Below are positions 36,413 through 46,172 of a stretch of 64,000 nucleotides of DNA, one piece after another. Below the pieces are notes generated by a model. That model ran no database searches and had not been told where the DNA came from. It saw only the letters and a list, made by a program, of their open reading frames with translations. Made by a program: the position numbers and the translations under genes. Numbering within the stretch: the stretch's first letter is position 1; every line of letters starts with the position of its first letter. Source of the stretch: an uncultured Aeromonadales bacterium (GTDB taxonomy: Bacteria > Pseudomonadota > Gammaproteobacteria > Enterobacterales > Succinivibrionaceae); contig CACZLZ010000004.1 in NCBI GenBank assembly GCA_902782145.1, positions 1-64,000 of the forward strand. The letters run 5' to 3'.

Positions 36413-37693
36413 TCAGAGTTGCTCCAGTGCCTGGCGCAGATCCTCAATGATGTCATCCGGATGCTCGCAGCCGATGGAAAGCCGCACAGTGTTGGGCTTG
36501 ATCCCCACGTGAAGCAGTTCCTCCTCGGTGAGCTGGGAATGGGTGGTGGTAGCCGGATGGATGGCCAGGGACTTGGCGTCACCCACATTGGCCAGCAGGG
36601 AGAACAGCTGCAGATGGTCAATGAACTTCCGGGCCTCCTGGATACCGCCCTTGATCTCAATGGTGAAAATGGAGCCGGCGCCGTCAGGATAGTACTTGGC
36701 ATAGAGACGGCGCTGCTCCGGATCTGCGGACACGGAAGGATGGTTGACCCGGGCAACCTTGGGATGATCCTTCAGGAACTCCACCACCTTCAGGGCGTTG
36801 CTCACATGGCGCTCCAGCCTGAGGGACAAGGTCTCCACTCCCAGAAGCAGGATAAAGGCGTTGAAGGCGGAAAGGGTGGCACCGGTGTTCCGCAGGAACA
36901 CTGCCCTAGCCTTCACCGCAAAGGCGGCCGGACCGGCAGCGTCGGTGAACACCACCCCGTGGTAGGAGGAGTTGGGCTCAGTCAGGGAAGGGAACTTCCC
37001 GGAGGCCTTCCAGTCAAATTTGCCGGAATCCACGATCACGCCGCCCAGGGCCGTACCATGGCCTCCCAGGAACTTGGTGGCAGAATGCACCACAATGTCT
37101 GCGCCGTGATCAATGGGACGGAACACTGAAGGCGGGGTGAAGGTGCTGTCCACGATCAGGGGGATCCGGTGGCGGTGGGCGATCTCCGCCAGGGCTTCAA
37201 TATCTGCCACGTCGGAGTTGGGGTTGCCCAGGGTCTCGGCATACAGCACCCGGGTCTTGTCGTCGATGGCCTGCTCCACAGCAGAGAGATCAGTGATGTC
37301 CACAAAGGTGGTTTTGACACCGTATTCCGGCAGGGTGTGGGCCAGAAGATTGTAGGTTCCGCCGTAGATGTTGGAGGCGGCCACCACATTCTCCCCGCCG
37401 GTGGCGGCGGTGAGGATGGCATAGGTGATGGCCGACAGGCCTGAGGCCGTGGCCAGGGCGGCGACACCGCCGTCCAGAGCGGCAATGCGCTGCTCAAACA
37501 CATCCACCGTGGGATTGGTAAGGCGGCTGTAGATGTTCCCTGGGTCCCGCAGGGCAAAGCGGTCGGCCGCATGCTGGGAATCGTTGAACACATAGGAGGA
37601 TGTCAGATAGATGGGCACTGCCCGGGCCCCGGTGGCGGGATCCGGCTTCTCCTGGCCTGCATGCAGCTGAAGGGTGTCAATTCTGTAAGTCAT
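36413..37693 (-). CDS. metY: O-acetylhomoserine sulfhydrylase
   Basis: PLP enzyme of the Cys/Met-metabolism family, 426 residues, making homocysteine from O-acetylhomoserine and sulfide. The PLP lysine is K207 in [10 protein letters not shown]. The [19 protein letters not shown] and [13 protein letters not shown] motifs are typical of MetY rather than MetB. It is monocistronic with its own promoter. Direct sulfhydrylation fits an anaerobic, sulfide-rich habitat (inference). O-acetylserine could be a side substrate. Confidence 0.93.
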   Translation of the reverse strand: MTYRIDTLQLHAGQEKPDPATGARAVPIYLTSSYVFNDSQHAADRFALRDPGNIYSRLTNPTVDVFEQRIAALDGGVAALATASGLSAITYAILTAATGGENVVAASNIYGGTYNLLAHTLPEYGVKTTFVDITDLSAVEQAIDDKTRVLYAETLGNPNSDVADIEALAEIAHRHRIPLIVDSTFTPPSVFRPIDHGADIVVHSATKFLGGHGTALGGVIVDSGKFDWKASGKFPSLTEPNSSYHGVVFTDAAGPAAFAVKARAVFLRNTGATLSAFNAFILLLGVETLSLRLERHVSNALKVVEFLKDHPKVARVNHPSVSADPEQRRLYAKYYPDGAGSIFTIEIKGGIQEARKFIDHLQLFSLLANVGDAKSLAIHPATTTHSQLTEEELLHVGIKPNTVRLSIGCEHPDDIIEDLRQALEQL

Positions 37694-37768
37694 TTCTGGG
37701 CTCCTTGATCTGAAAATCTGATTGCTGTCAAAAATCTTATTTCATATAGGTTTACTAGGAATAAGAGC

Positions 37769-37797
37769 AATATACCTATTTTTCTCCGGTAATGCAA
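37769..37797 (-). promoter_or_regulatory. Sigma-70 promoter of metY
   Basis: Minus strand TTGCAT (37792-37797), 17-bp spacer, TATATT (37769-37774). No SAM riboswitch or clear MetJ box is visible in the 75-bp leader. The gap 37798-38340 upstream has no gene I can support. Confidence 0.65.
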
Positions 37798-38340
37798 CAG
37801 GATCAGGAGGATCTTTTTTCCGTTTTCCGCTGATGACAGTTACGGACGGACGGCGGGTAAGGAGGAAGTCGGGGAGAAATGGCTTCAGGAAGCCGGGAGA
37901 GAGTGGGGAGGCGGGTGTGATCCGGGGCTGACGCCGCACCGGGGCAGGCTCAGGGGAGGGACTGACCCGGGACGGCAGGATCTGAACGGCTGCCATGCCG
38001 GCTGGTGGATCTGATGCGCACAGTGTGCGGCAGCCTAATAAGCCGGTACTGAAGCATGCAGAGTACGGCGACATGAGAAGCCTGATCAGGAGCGTGCAGT
38101 ATGCGGCGGCCAGCTCAGCGGCATGCGCCGCTGCGGATGGGATGATGTATGAAGCGGCCGACGGCAGGACCGGTGACCGCCTCCCAGGAGGTGCCCTGAT
38201 CCGCCGGAACGGGGGAAGTGTGCACCGCCAGATCCCGACAGTTCCCGTTCCTGGACGGCTGCCGCCGGGAGCCTCAGATCAGTGCCTCCGGTGTAGGCAG
38301 GGGGCAGAAGGAAACAGGATGCGGCTGATCAGTGCCGCCC

Positions 38341-39177
38341 TCACTCACCACCGTTGGCCGGGCTCTTCTTTTCCAGAAGTTCGGTATTGTATTCCCAGGC
38401 CTCTTTGGCGATCCGAGCAAACCACTCCATGGCCCCGGAGTTGGCCACCAGATCCGAGGAGATGGAGCTGAGGACATAATAGGGGAACTTCAGATCCCGG
38501 ATCTCATAGTAACGGTAGGACTGGCAGTCGGAGAAGTTGGCCCCGTTGTCCACCCGTTCGGCCTTGCGGCACATGAGGATCTTGCCCAGGGTGTCCAGGA
38601 ACTTGTGCCGATCCTGATCTGTGTACTGTCCCAGGGAGACTGAGATGGTCCCGCCCAGCTTCTGGTTCTCATAGAAGACCACATCCTGGGACTCCTCCCC
38701 GGAGGTGACACTGAGGATCCACTCATCCAGGGGATGGGCAAGGGGATCCTGATCCAGCAGTTCCCGGGCCCGGGTCCGGAGCTCAGGGGATCCGGGCACG
38801 GGGCTCAGGGCATAGATCTGGGTGTACACCTGGTCGTCCCCCTCCTTCAGGGAGGTGACCCGGCCGTAGACGCTCTGCCGGATCTGGGGCAGCTCCTGGC
38901 TGTAGGAGCAGTCCTCCGCCGCAAAGCCCCCTTCGGTGAACTCCAGGGAGGCACAGGAGAACTTCCGGGCCATGTTTTCCACCTCGGCCTTGAAGTCATG
39001 GTAGACAAACCGGGACACTGCCAGTTGGGCCGGGATCCGGGGATTGTCCAGCATCAGCATGCCGTCCCGGTAAGTCTTGTTCCAAAAGGAAGAGACATCG
39101 TCCTCACCCTCCGCACCCCAGGAGGGGGCAGCGTTGAGTAGAAGGGGCAGCAGCAGCGCAGCACAGAACCTGTTCAT
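38341..39177 (-). CDS. Putative periplasmic protein of unknown function
   Basis: Protein of 278 residues with a clear signal peptide: positively charged start, hydrophobic core, cleavage likely after SWGA near residue 22. The mature part is soluble and mixed in charge, with four cysteines (in FSCAS, EDCSY, MCRKA, SDCQS) that could form two disulfides. I do not recognise a family. It precedes no obvious partner; the TSUP transporter gene ends 16 bp upstream on the same strand, so both may share a transcript. Confidence 0.7.
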   Translation of the reverse strand: MNRFCAALLLPLLLNAAPSWGAEGEDDVSSFWNKTYRDGMLMLDNPRIPAQLAVSRFVYHDFKAEVENMARKFSCASLEFTEGGFAAEDCSYSQELPQIRQSVYGRVTSLKEGDDQVYTQIYALSPVPGSPELRTRARELLDQDPLAHPLDEWILSVTSGEESQDVVFYENQKLGGTISVSLGQYTDQDRHKFLDTLGKILMCRKAERVDNGANFSDCQSYRYYEIRDLKFPYYVLSSISSDLVANSGAMEWFARIAKEAWEYNTELLEKKSPANGGE

Positions 39178-39193
39178 AACACCTCGCAGAAAG

Positions 39194-40021
39194 TCACATC
39201 AGGGCATTGGCCAGCATCTTCAGGCCCGTGAGGATCAGCAGCACGCAGAAGATCCGCTTCAGCAGCACCGGATCAAGCATGCGGTTGACCCGGGCGCCCA
39301 GCACGGCCAGCAGCATGGAGAAGGGGACGATGCACAGCACCGCCAGAAGGCATACCCTCCCGTAAGTGAAGGGTGGCAGTGAGGGATCAGCAACCGCACC
39401 CCCAGCCAGGAGCATACCCACAGCACCCGGCACGGCAATGAACAGCCCGATGGCCGCAGCGGTGCCGATGGCCTTCCGGGGATCCATGCCAAACAACGTC
39501 AGCAGAGGCACGCTCAAGGTGCCGCCGCCGATCCCCAGCATCACTGAGAACCCGGAGATGAACATGGCCATAAGTGCCTGCCAGGGGCGGGAAGGCAGTT
39601 CATTCCGCAGGGGAGGCGCCTTGGCCCGGAGCAGGGTGTTGGCGCTGGACAGCAGCAGAACGCAGCCGAACAGCGCACTGAGCCAGAGGCCGCCGAAGCG
39701 GGAAGAAAACAGGGATCCCAGCAGCACCCCCAGGATCAGCCAGGGTGACCACCGGCGGATCAGACCGGTGTCCATGTTCCGGGCCCGGTAGTGGGACAGG
39801 CAGGAGACGGTGCTGGTGGGGATCATGCAGCCCAGGGAGGTGGCCGTCGCCACCACAATGGCGTTCTCCGGCAGCACCTCGAAAACACTCACCAGGACGA
39901 AATACAGCACCGGGACGAAGATCACCCCGCCGCCGATCCCCAGCAGCCCCGCCAGAAAGCCGGCAAAGGCGCCGCTGGCGGCCAGGATCCCCGCCACAGA
40001 CAGGAAATCAGCAGGATCCAT
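39194..40021 (-). CDS. TSUP/TauE-SafE family sulfite or sulfonate exporter
   Basis: Membrane protein of about 275 residues with eight or so helices. The family's duplicated motif is seen twice: GLLGIGGGVIFVPVL near the N-terminus and MLGIGGGTLSVPLLTLFG in the second half. Members move sulfite, sulfoacetate or other organosulfur anions; the substrate here is unknown. The second of two adjacent ATGs (40021) fits the GGAGG site better. It probably heads a transcript with the periplasmic protein. Confidence 0.88.
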   Translation of the reverse strand: MDPADFLSVAGILAASGAFAGFLAGLLGIGGGVIFVPVLYFVLVSVFEVLPENAIVVATATSLGCMIPTSTVSCLSHYRARNMDTGLIRRWSPWLILGVLLGSLFSSRFGGLWLSALFGCVLLLSSANTLLRAKAPPLRNELPSRPWQALMAMFISGFSVMLGIGGGTLSVPLLTLFGMDPRKAIGTAAAIGLFIAVPGAVGMLLAGGAVADPSLPPFTYGRVCLLAVLCIVPFSMLLAVLGARVNRMLDPVLLKRIFCVLLILTGLKMLANALM

Positions 40022-40115
40022 CATTCCTCCCGGCCGCATCGGCCTTTTTCAGAAAACGACTTAAGCCCTGCCGCCCGGACCTCCCGGGCAACAGGCATGC
40101 CAAACAGCCCATGTC

Positions 40116-41060
40116 CTACAGCTGCACTGATCCCATCTGCTCATCGACTGCCCCTGCGGCGGACTTGCAGGACCGGTCACAGAACAGATCAATGTAGGCA
40201 AAATAAAGGGTGTACACCACAAAGACGCTCAGAGGGGCATTCAGCATGCAGCTCACCACCAGGGTGATGGGGCCGGGCAGACCCAGCACGGCGGTGAGGG
40301 TGGCGGCAAACATCAGGTAGAACATGGAGATCATGGCCACCGCCAGACCGTATGCCAGATAGGGCAGGAAATTGACCAGTTTCATCAGGGCCCGGAAGGA
40401 CAGCCAGTACATGTTTAGGTGCTGCAGCTTCACCTCCGTGAAAGAGAGGACTATGAAGAAGGGCACCAGCATGAAATAGAAGGTCACCAGGGTGAAGATC
40501 AGCATCAGCACCAGGATCAGCATCAGCAGGGAGGACACAAACCGGGCCAGGACATTGGGATCCACCCCAAGCCGGGCCGCCAGATCATTGGCCGAGCCCA
40601 GATTCCCCTGCTGCCCGGCGTTCACCAGCTCCTTGAGGCGCTGCAGGAGCACCTCGTTCTCCCCGGAGAACATGCCCGTCTCCGAGCACCAGAAATAGGT
40701 GGCCACCGCAATGATCACCACGATCAGCCCCAGGAGCAGGTTGGCCCGCAGAAGGCGCCGCATGTGGGGTGATCTGAAGCCATGGGACACCCTGGGCCGG
40801 AGGGCGGGATCCTCCCGGGACAGATGCAGGTTGATGATGACCGAGCCCAGGACGGAGAAATAGAGGAGCCACGCCAGCATGAGCAGGGGGGAGACGGACG
40901 CCCCCAACTGCACCCCGGCGGTGAAGGAGCCGTACAGGAGGGCGTTGCACGCCAGCACCTTCGGACTGCGGAACATGGCCTTCAGGGCACAGGTGATCCA
41001 GTTGAAGGCCTGCTCCACCGTCACCCGGGCCACGGTGCCGGTGAGGTTCAGCTTGATCAT
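40116..41060 (-). CDS. Multi-pass membrane protein of unknown function
   Basis: Protein of 314 residues with about six hydrophobic segments in three pairs. A short soluble helical part (about 130-165) separates the first and second pairs. The N-terminus (TVEQAFNWITCALKAMFRSPKVL) recalls the BPSS1780-type inner-membrane proteins, but I would not assign a function. It begins 9 bp after ispH and could be read through from the ileS-lspA-ispH operon. Confidence 0.65.
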   Translation of the reverse strand: MIKLNLTGTVARVTVEQAFNWITCALKAMFRSPKVLACNALLYGSFTAGVQLGASVSPLLMLAWLLYFSVLGSVIINLHLSREDPALRPRVSHGFRSPHMRRLLRANLLLGLIVVIIAVATYFWCSETGMFSGENEVLLQRLKELVNAGQQGNLGSANDLAARLGVDPNVLARFVSSLLMLILVLMLIFTLVTFYFMLVPFFIVLSFTEVKLQHLNMYWLSFRALMKLVNFLPYLAYGLAVAMISMFYLMFAATLTAVLGLPGPITLVVSCMLNAPLSVFVVYTLYFAYIDLFCDRSCKSAAGAVDEQMGSVQL

Positions 41061-41069
41061 GGCATCTCC

Positions 41070-42017
41070 TTACTGCGCAGTCCGCAGCTCCTTGGGGATT
41101 TCAAAATTCCGGTTCTCCTCAATACCCTGCATCTCCACCGGCTCATAGCCGGTTATGATCCTGAGGCGCTCCACTACCTGCTCAATGAGGATATCCGGAG
41201 CCGAGGCCCCGGCGGTGACCCCCACGGACGCAGGCGGGGGCGTGAACCAGTTCTCGTCCAACTGGCTCTCGTCATCCACCAGGTAAGCCCGGCAGCCGCA
41301 GGACTCGGCCAGCTCCCGGAGCCGGTTGGAGTTGGAGGAGGTCACCGATCCTACCACCACGAACACCTCCACCTCATGGGCCAGCTTCCGCACCGCATCC
41401 TGGCGGTTCTGGGTGGCATAGCATATGTCATTCTTCCGGGGACCGTGGATCTGAGGATAGAGGGCGCGCAGGCACTCCACCAGGTTCCGGCTCTCGGTGA
41501 TGCTCAGGGTGGTCTGTGTCACATAGTAGAGGTTGGCGGGATCCCGGATCCTCAGGGCCCGGGCGTCATCCTCGTTCTCCACCAGGTAGATCCCGCCATC
41601 CGGATTGTCATACTGCCCCAGGGTGGCTTCCACCTCGGGATGGAACCGGTGGCCGATCATAATGACCTCCGCTCCCCGCTTGGACAGCGCCCTGACCTCA
41701 ACATGCACCTTGCTCACCAGGGGGCAGGTGGCGTCAAAGACGGTGAGGTTCCGGCTCTTGGCCTCAGTCTCCACCGCCATGGGCACCCCGTGGGCGGAGA
41801 AGATCAGCACCGCGCCGTCAGGCACCTCGGCCAGATCCTCAATGAACACCGCCCCCTTCTGCCGGAGGGTGTCCACCACATAGCGGTTGTGCACCACCTC
41901 ATGACGCACATACACCGGCGCCCCGAACCGTGCCAGGGCATTGTCCACAATGGATATGGCCCGGGACACTCCGGCGCAGAAGCCCCGGGGGTTCACCAGA
42001 CAGATGCGTCCGGTCAT
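41070..42017 (-). CDS. ispH: 4-hydroxy-3-methylbut-2-enyl diphosphate reductase
   Basis: Iron-sulfur enzyme for the last step of the non-mevalonate isoprenoid pathway, giving IPP and DMAPP. The three cluster cysteines are in RGFCAGV (C14), DATCPLV (C98) and [10 protein letters not shown]. The catalytic stretch reads [14 protein letters not shown]; the His and Glu are kept, while two glycines of the usual GHxGHPEVxGT are Phe and Ala. At 315 residues it is full length. Its start overlaps the lspA stop by 4 bp. Confidence 0.95.
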   Translation of the reverse strand: MTGRICLVNPRGFCAGVSRAISIVDNALARFGAPVYVRHEVVHNRYVVDTLRQKGAVFIEDLAEVPDGAVLIFSAHGVPMAVETEAKSRNLTVFDATCPLVSKVHVEVRALSKRGAEVIMIGHRFHPEVEATLGQYDNPDGGIYLVENEDDARALRIRDPANLYYVTQTTLSITESRNLVECLRALYPQIHGPRKNDICYATQNRQDAVRKLAHEVEVFVVVGSVTSSNSNRLRELAESCGCRAYLVDDESQLDENWFTPPPASVGVTAGASAPDILIEQVVERLRIITGYEPVEMQGIEENRNFEIPKELRTAQ

Positions 42018-42598
42018 GACGTCTCCTCCCCGGCTCCCCTGCCCTGTGGGGTGCCATCTCCCTGCCTTACTACTGCGCCCTCCCCGGCAACGGCAACCTG
42101 CCCGGCGCCGGCGTCAACGGCAGGCTTCCGGTCAAAGAACAGGGAGCGGATGATCAGCAGAGCCACCCCCACGCAGATGGCGCTGTCCGCCACGTTGAAG
42201 GCAGGATAGGTGAACACTCCCCGGATGTAAAAAAGGATGAAGTCCACCACGTGGCCGTAGCAGATCCGGTCGATAACATTGCCCACCGCCCCGCCGGCGA
42301 TCAGGGCCAGGCTCAGGCAGTAGACCCACTGCCGCCGAGGGAGCCGGGCCAGGGACACCCCGATGATGATCAGGGCCACCAGGGCAATGGCAATGAACAG
42401 ATAGGCCTGCCAGCCCCCGCTCTGGGAGAGGAAGCTGAAGGCGGCCCCTGTGTTGTACACATGCACCAGTGCCAGGCAGGGCAGCAGATCCACCATCTCC
42501 TGATAGGGAATGTAGGACATGATCAGCTGCTTGGTCAGCTGATCCGCCGCCGCCACCAGCACCACGGCCCACCAGTAGAAAAGCCCGGTCCTCATCAT
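42014..42598 (-). CDS. lspA: Lipoprotein signal peptidase II
   Basis: Four-helix aspartyl protease that removes signal peptides from prolipoproteins after lipidation. The conserved blocks are DQLTK (19-23), [17 protein letters not shown] and FNVADSAI, with the two catalytic aspartates in the last two. At 194 residues it carries a polar tail of about 35 residues beyond the usual end. It is between ileS and ispH in the standard order. Confidence 0.96.
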   Translation of the reverse strand: MMRTGLFYWWAVVLVAAADQLTKQLIMSYIPYQEMVDLLPCLALVHVYNTGAAFSFLSQSGGWQAYLFIAIALVALIIIGVSLARLPRRQWVYCLSLALIAGGAVGNVIDRICYGHVVDFILFYIRGVFTYPAFNVADSAICVGVALLIIRSLFFDRKPAVDAGAGQVAVAGEGAVVRQGDGTPQGRGAGEETS

Positions 42599-42631
42599 GT
42601 CACCTGTCTCCTCGGCTCATGGCACGGATCA

Positions 42632-45472
42632 TTAGGCGAACCGGCGGATCTCGCCTGCGCCGTCGATATTCTCCACACAGCGCTGGCAGATCCCCTCCCG
42701 AATGCGGCCCACAGACTCCTCATAATGCCAGCAGCGCGCGCACTTCTGATGAGCGGTGGGGGTCACCAGGACACTGAGGCCCGGGACACCGGTCCCGGCG
42801 GCCTCCGGAGGCACGGGAGTCCCGGCCGGAGCCACAGCGGCGGAGGAGGTGATGAGCACAAAGCACAGCTCGCTGCCCAGGCGGGACAGCTTCTCCCGGA
42901 GCTCGTCCCCCTCACAGTAAAGGATAACCTCGGCCTGGAGGGAGCTGCCAATGCGGTTGGCAGCCCGGGCGGCCTCAATCTCCCGGTTCACCTCGTCCCG
43001 GACCGTCCGGATCCCGTCCCAGTAGGCACTGTCCATGCTCTCCCCCTCCGGCAGACGGAACAGACCGTCATACCATTCGGCGGTGAACACAAACTCGTCC
43101 CGCTTCCCGGGCATCTGATGCCAGATCTCATCGGCGGTGAAACTCAGGATGGGAGCCATCCAGCGGACCAAGGCCTCGCAGATCAGGAACAATGCGGTCT
43201 GGCAGGATCTCCGGGCCACGCTGTCCCGCTTGGCGGTGTACTGCCGATCCTTGATGACATCCAGATAGAAGGAGCCCATGTCCACAGAGCAGAACTTCAT
43301 GAGCATCTGCACCACCTGGTGGAAGTCATAATCATCATAGGCCCGGACTATCCCCTCCTGGCACCGGGCGGCGCAGTCCACGGCCCAGCGGTCCAGGGCC
43401 ACCATGTCCTCCGGGGCCACCATGTCCCTGGCGGGCTCAAAGCCCTTGAGGTTGGCCAGCAGGAACCGAGATGTGTTCCGGATCCGGCGGTAGGCGTCAG
43501 CAGATCGCTTCAAGATCTCGTCGGACACCGCCATCTCGCCGCTGTAGTCATTGGAGGCCACCCACAGCCGGAGGATATCCGCCCCCAGTTTCTTGATCAC
43601 GTCCTGGGGGCTCACCACGTTGCCCACGGACTTGCTCATCTTCCGGCCCTGGCCGTCCACGGTGAAGCCGTGGGTCAGGACCTGGCGGTAGGGAGCCTTC
43701 CCCCAGCAGGCCAGGGACAGCATCAGAGAGGACATGAACCAGCCCCGGTGCTGATCTGAGCCCTCCAGGTACATGTCAATGTCACTGCCCGCATACTCCG
43801 GGCGCTTGGCCACCACGGAGGTGTGGGTGGAGCCGGAGTCAAACCAGACGTCCAGGGTGTCCGGGACCTTCTCATAGCGGTCGGCCTCGTCCCCCAGCAG
43901 TTCCCGAGGATCAAGATCCCACCAGGCCTGGATCCCCTTCTGCTCCACCCGGGAGGCCACCGCCTCCACCAGCTCCGGAGTCCGGGGATGGAGTTCGCCG
44001 GTCTGGCGATCCACAAACAGGGCCACAGGCACACCCCAGGTGCGCTGCCGGGAAATGCACCAGTCCGGGCGGTTGGCCACCATGGCCTCAATGCGGTTCT
44101 GTCCCCAGGAAGGGATCCACCGGACATTCTGAATAGCGTCCAGAGCCTGCTTCCGCAGACCCGCGCCGTCCATGGTGATAAACCACTGGGGGGTGGCCCG
44201 GAAAATGATGGGGGTCTTGTGACGCCAGCAGTGGGGATAGGAGTGGAGGATATCCTCAGTGTGGATCAGGCACCCTTTCTCCCGGAGCAGCTCCACCACC
44301 CGGGGGTTGGCCTCAAACACGCTCATGCCCGGGAACACCGGGGCGTCCTCCCGGTAGCAGCCGGCGTCATCCACAGGATTGGCCACCTCAAGGCCGTACT
44401 TCAGACCCACAGCATAGTCATCCATGCCGTGGCCGGGGGCGGTGTGCACGGCACCGGTGCCGGTGTCCAAAGTCACATGGCCGCCCAGGATCAGGGGAAC
44501 CCGGAGATCCAGGAAAGGATGGCACAGCTGGCGCCCCTCCAGATCCGATCCCCGGCAGGTGCCCAGGATCTCCCACTGCCCCTCCGGCACCCCGGCCTTG
44601 GCCATCAGGGAGGCCACCAGATCCGTGGCGGCCACCAGGCACTCGGGGGATTCGCCCCGGATCTGCACCAGGGAGTACTCAAAACCGGAGTTCAGGCACA
44701 CGGCCCGGTTGGCGGGCAGTGTCCAGGGGGTGGTGGTCCAGATGGCAACTGCCAGGGGACCCTGGAAGGCGGGGATCCCGCCGTCAGCGTTTTTGAAGAC
44801 CCCGGCCAGATCTGCGGGATCCGCGGCGGGGAAGCGAACATAGATGGACGGGGAGGTGTGATCGTAGTACTCCACCTCAGCCTCGGCCAGGGCCGAGCGG
44901 CACTCGCAGCACCAGTGCACGGGCTTGAAGCCCTTGACGAAATGGCCGTTGGCCACCACCCTGCCCAGGCAGCGGATGATCTCGGCCTCAGTGCCAAAGT
45001 TCATGGTCAGGTAGGGATTGTCCCAGTCGCCGGTGACACCCAGGCGCTTGAAGTCCTCCCGCTGGGAGTTCACCTGGGACATGGCGTACTTGCGGCACTC
45101 CTCCCGGAACTGGGCCGGGGTGACCTTCCGTCCGGGCTTGCCCACAATGCCCTCGACCTTAAGCTCAATGGGCAGGCCGTGGCAGTCCCAGCCGGGGATG
45201 TAGGGAGCGTCGAAGCCGGACAGGGTCTTGCTCTTAATGATGATGTCCTTGAGGATCTTGTTGACTGAGTGTCCGATGTGGATGCTGCCGTTGGCATAGG
45301 GAGGACCGTCATGGAGGACAAAGCGCTGCTTCCCCCTGCGGGCGGCCCTGATCTTCTGGTAAAGCTCCCCGTCCTGCCAGGCCTTGAGCATGGCGGGCTC
45401 CCTGCGGGCCAGATCCCCGCGCATGGGGAAGGCGGTTTCCGGGAGGTTCAGAGTGTCTTTGTAATCGCTCAT
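42632..45472 (-). CDS. ileS: Isoleucyl-tRNA synthetase
   Basis: Class Ia synthetase, 946 residues, charging tRNA-Ile and editing valine. HIGH motif at 65-68 (GSIHIGH) and KMSKS at about 611-615. The CP1 editing domain includes [18 protein letters not shown] sequence ([14 protein letters not shown]). The C-terminal zinc site is [12 protein letters not shown] and CQRCVENI. It heads ileS-lspA-ispH; ribF, its usual upstream neighbour, is instead with murJ on the other strand. Confidence 0.97.
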   Translation of the reverse strand: MSDYKDTLNLPETAFPMRGDLARREPAMLKAWQDGELYQKIRAARRGKQRFVLHDGPPYANGSIHIGHSVNKILKDIIIKSKTLSGFDAPYIPGWDCHGLPIELKVEGIVGKPGRKVTPAQFREECRKYAMSQVNSQREDFKRLGVTGDWDNPYLTMNFGTEAEIIRCLGRVVANGHFVKGFKPVHWCCECRSALAEAEVEYYDHTSPSIYVRFPAADPADLAGVFKNADGGIPAFQGPLAVAIWTTTPWTLPANRAVCLNSGFEYSLVQIRGESPECLVAATDLVASLMAKAGVPEGQWEILGTCRGSDLEGRQLCHPFLDLRVPLILGGHVTLDTGTGAVHTAPGHGMDDYAVGLKYGLEVANPVDDAGCYREDAPVFPGMSVFEANPRVVELLREKGCLIHTEDILHSYPHCWRHKTPIIFRATPQWFITMDGAGLRKQALDAIQNVRWIPSWGQNRIEAMVANRPDWCISRQRTWGVPVALFVDRQTGELHPRTPELVEAVASRVEQKGIQAWWDLDPRELLGDEADRYEKVPDTLDVWFDSGSTHTSVVAKRPEYAGSDIDMYLEGSDQHRGWFMSSLMLSLACWGKAPYRQVLTHGFTVDGQGRKMSKSVGNVVSPQDVIKKLGADILRLWVASNDYSGEMAVSDEILKRSADAYRRIRNTSRFLLANLKGFEPARDMVAPEDMVALDRWAVDCAARCQEGIVRAYDDYDFHQVVQMLMKFCSVDMGSFYLDVIKDRQYTAKRDSVARRSCQTALFLICEALVRWMAPILSFTADEIWHQMPGKRDEFVFTAEWYDGLFRLPEGESMDSAYWDGIRTVRDEVNREIEAARAANRIGSSLQAEVILYCEGDELREKLSRLGSELCFVLITSSAAVAPAGTPVPPEAAGTGVPGLSVLVTPTAHQKCARCWHYEESVGRIREGICQRCVENIDGAGEIRRFA

Positions 45473-45601
45473 TTTTCAAAAATTCCAGTCAGAGATCCGT
45501 TGTTGACATATCGTTTGATTATAACCCATGGCCGGGACATTGCCCACGGTCCCAGCGGGAGGGAACCGGCGCCCGGGGCGCAGGGACGGGGCCCCGCAAA
45601 C

Positions 45602-45623
45602 AAAAAAGGACGCCGCAGCGTCC
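45602..45623 (-). terminator. Rho-independent terminator of rpsT
   Basis: On the minus strand GGACGC-TGCG-GCGTCC is followed directly by TTTTTTG. It lies 42 bp past the rpsT stop. Confidence 0.9.
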
Positions 45624-45664
45624 GTCGAAACGCCGGGAGTGCTCCCGGCAGCCCGTCCTGATCC

Positions 45665-45928
45665 TCAGGCCATTGCCTTGACCTTGGCTGACAGCTGGCT
45701 CTTGTGCCGGGAGGCGTTTCTCTTGTGAATAATGCCTCTGGTGACCATGCGGTCAAGCACCTTCTGGGCGGTGATGTAAGCAGCCTGGGCGTTGGCCTTG
45801 TCCCCGCTGTTGGCGGCGGCAATGGCCTTCTTGATGTAGGTGCGCATCATGGAACGCGCACTGGCATTAGCTCTGCGCGCCTTTTCGGAAGTGATGACAC
45901 GCTTCTTAGCAGATTTGATGTTGGCCAA
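45665..45928 (-). CDS. rpsT: 30S ribosomal protein S20
   Basis: Primary 16S-binding ribosomal protein, 87 residues, Lys/Arg/Ala-rich helical. The start [10 protein letters not shown] is encoded from a TTG at 45928 with AAGGAG six nt upstream; E. coli rpsT also uses UUG, which supports autogenous control. It has its own promoter and terminator, and lies divergent from murJ. Confidence 0.96.
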   Translation of the reverse strand: MANIKSAKKRVITSEKARRANASARSMMRTYIKKAIAAANSGDKANAQAAYITAQKVLDRMVTRGIIHKRNASRHKSQLSAKVKAMA

Positions 45929-46034
45929 AATAAACTCCTTTGAACCTTTTGCGGCAGTTCGCATGAACCCGGTAAACAGCCTGCACACCGGCAGGCGCAA
46001 AGACGCCAGCCCGGTTTAGGCTAACTGGACGGAG

Positions 46035-46063
46035 ATTATACACAGACCTGTGACGCAAATCAA
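46035..46063 (-). promoter_or_regulatory. Sigma-70 promoter of rpsT
   Basis: Minus strand TTGATT (46058-46063), 17-bp spacer, TATAAT (46035-46040), about 107 bp before the start codon. Confidence 0.85.
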
Positions 46064-46143
46064 CATTGAATGAAGATCCCGTGTCCTGTTTCCGGGGAAT
46101 AGGGGCCAGGGCGGGCCGGGGATCGCCCCCGGGGATTATGGGG

Positions 46144-46149
46144 TATAAT
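46144..46149 (+). promoter_or_regulatory. Candidate -10 of murJ-ribF
   Basis: Perfect TATAAT 24 bp before the murJ start; no clear -35. It would give a very short leader. Confidence 0.4.
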
Positions 46150-46172
46150 TGCCCCGCTGTTTCGGAGGCATC

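Noticed and set aside
37742-38471. Small open frames in the metY upstream gap
   Set aside because: No ribosome sites and no recognisable protein; one overlaps the metY promoter.
45506-45533. TTGACA and TATAAC on the plus strand upstream of ileS
   Set aside because: Spacing is only 11 bp, so it is not a promoter.
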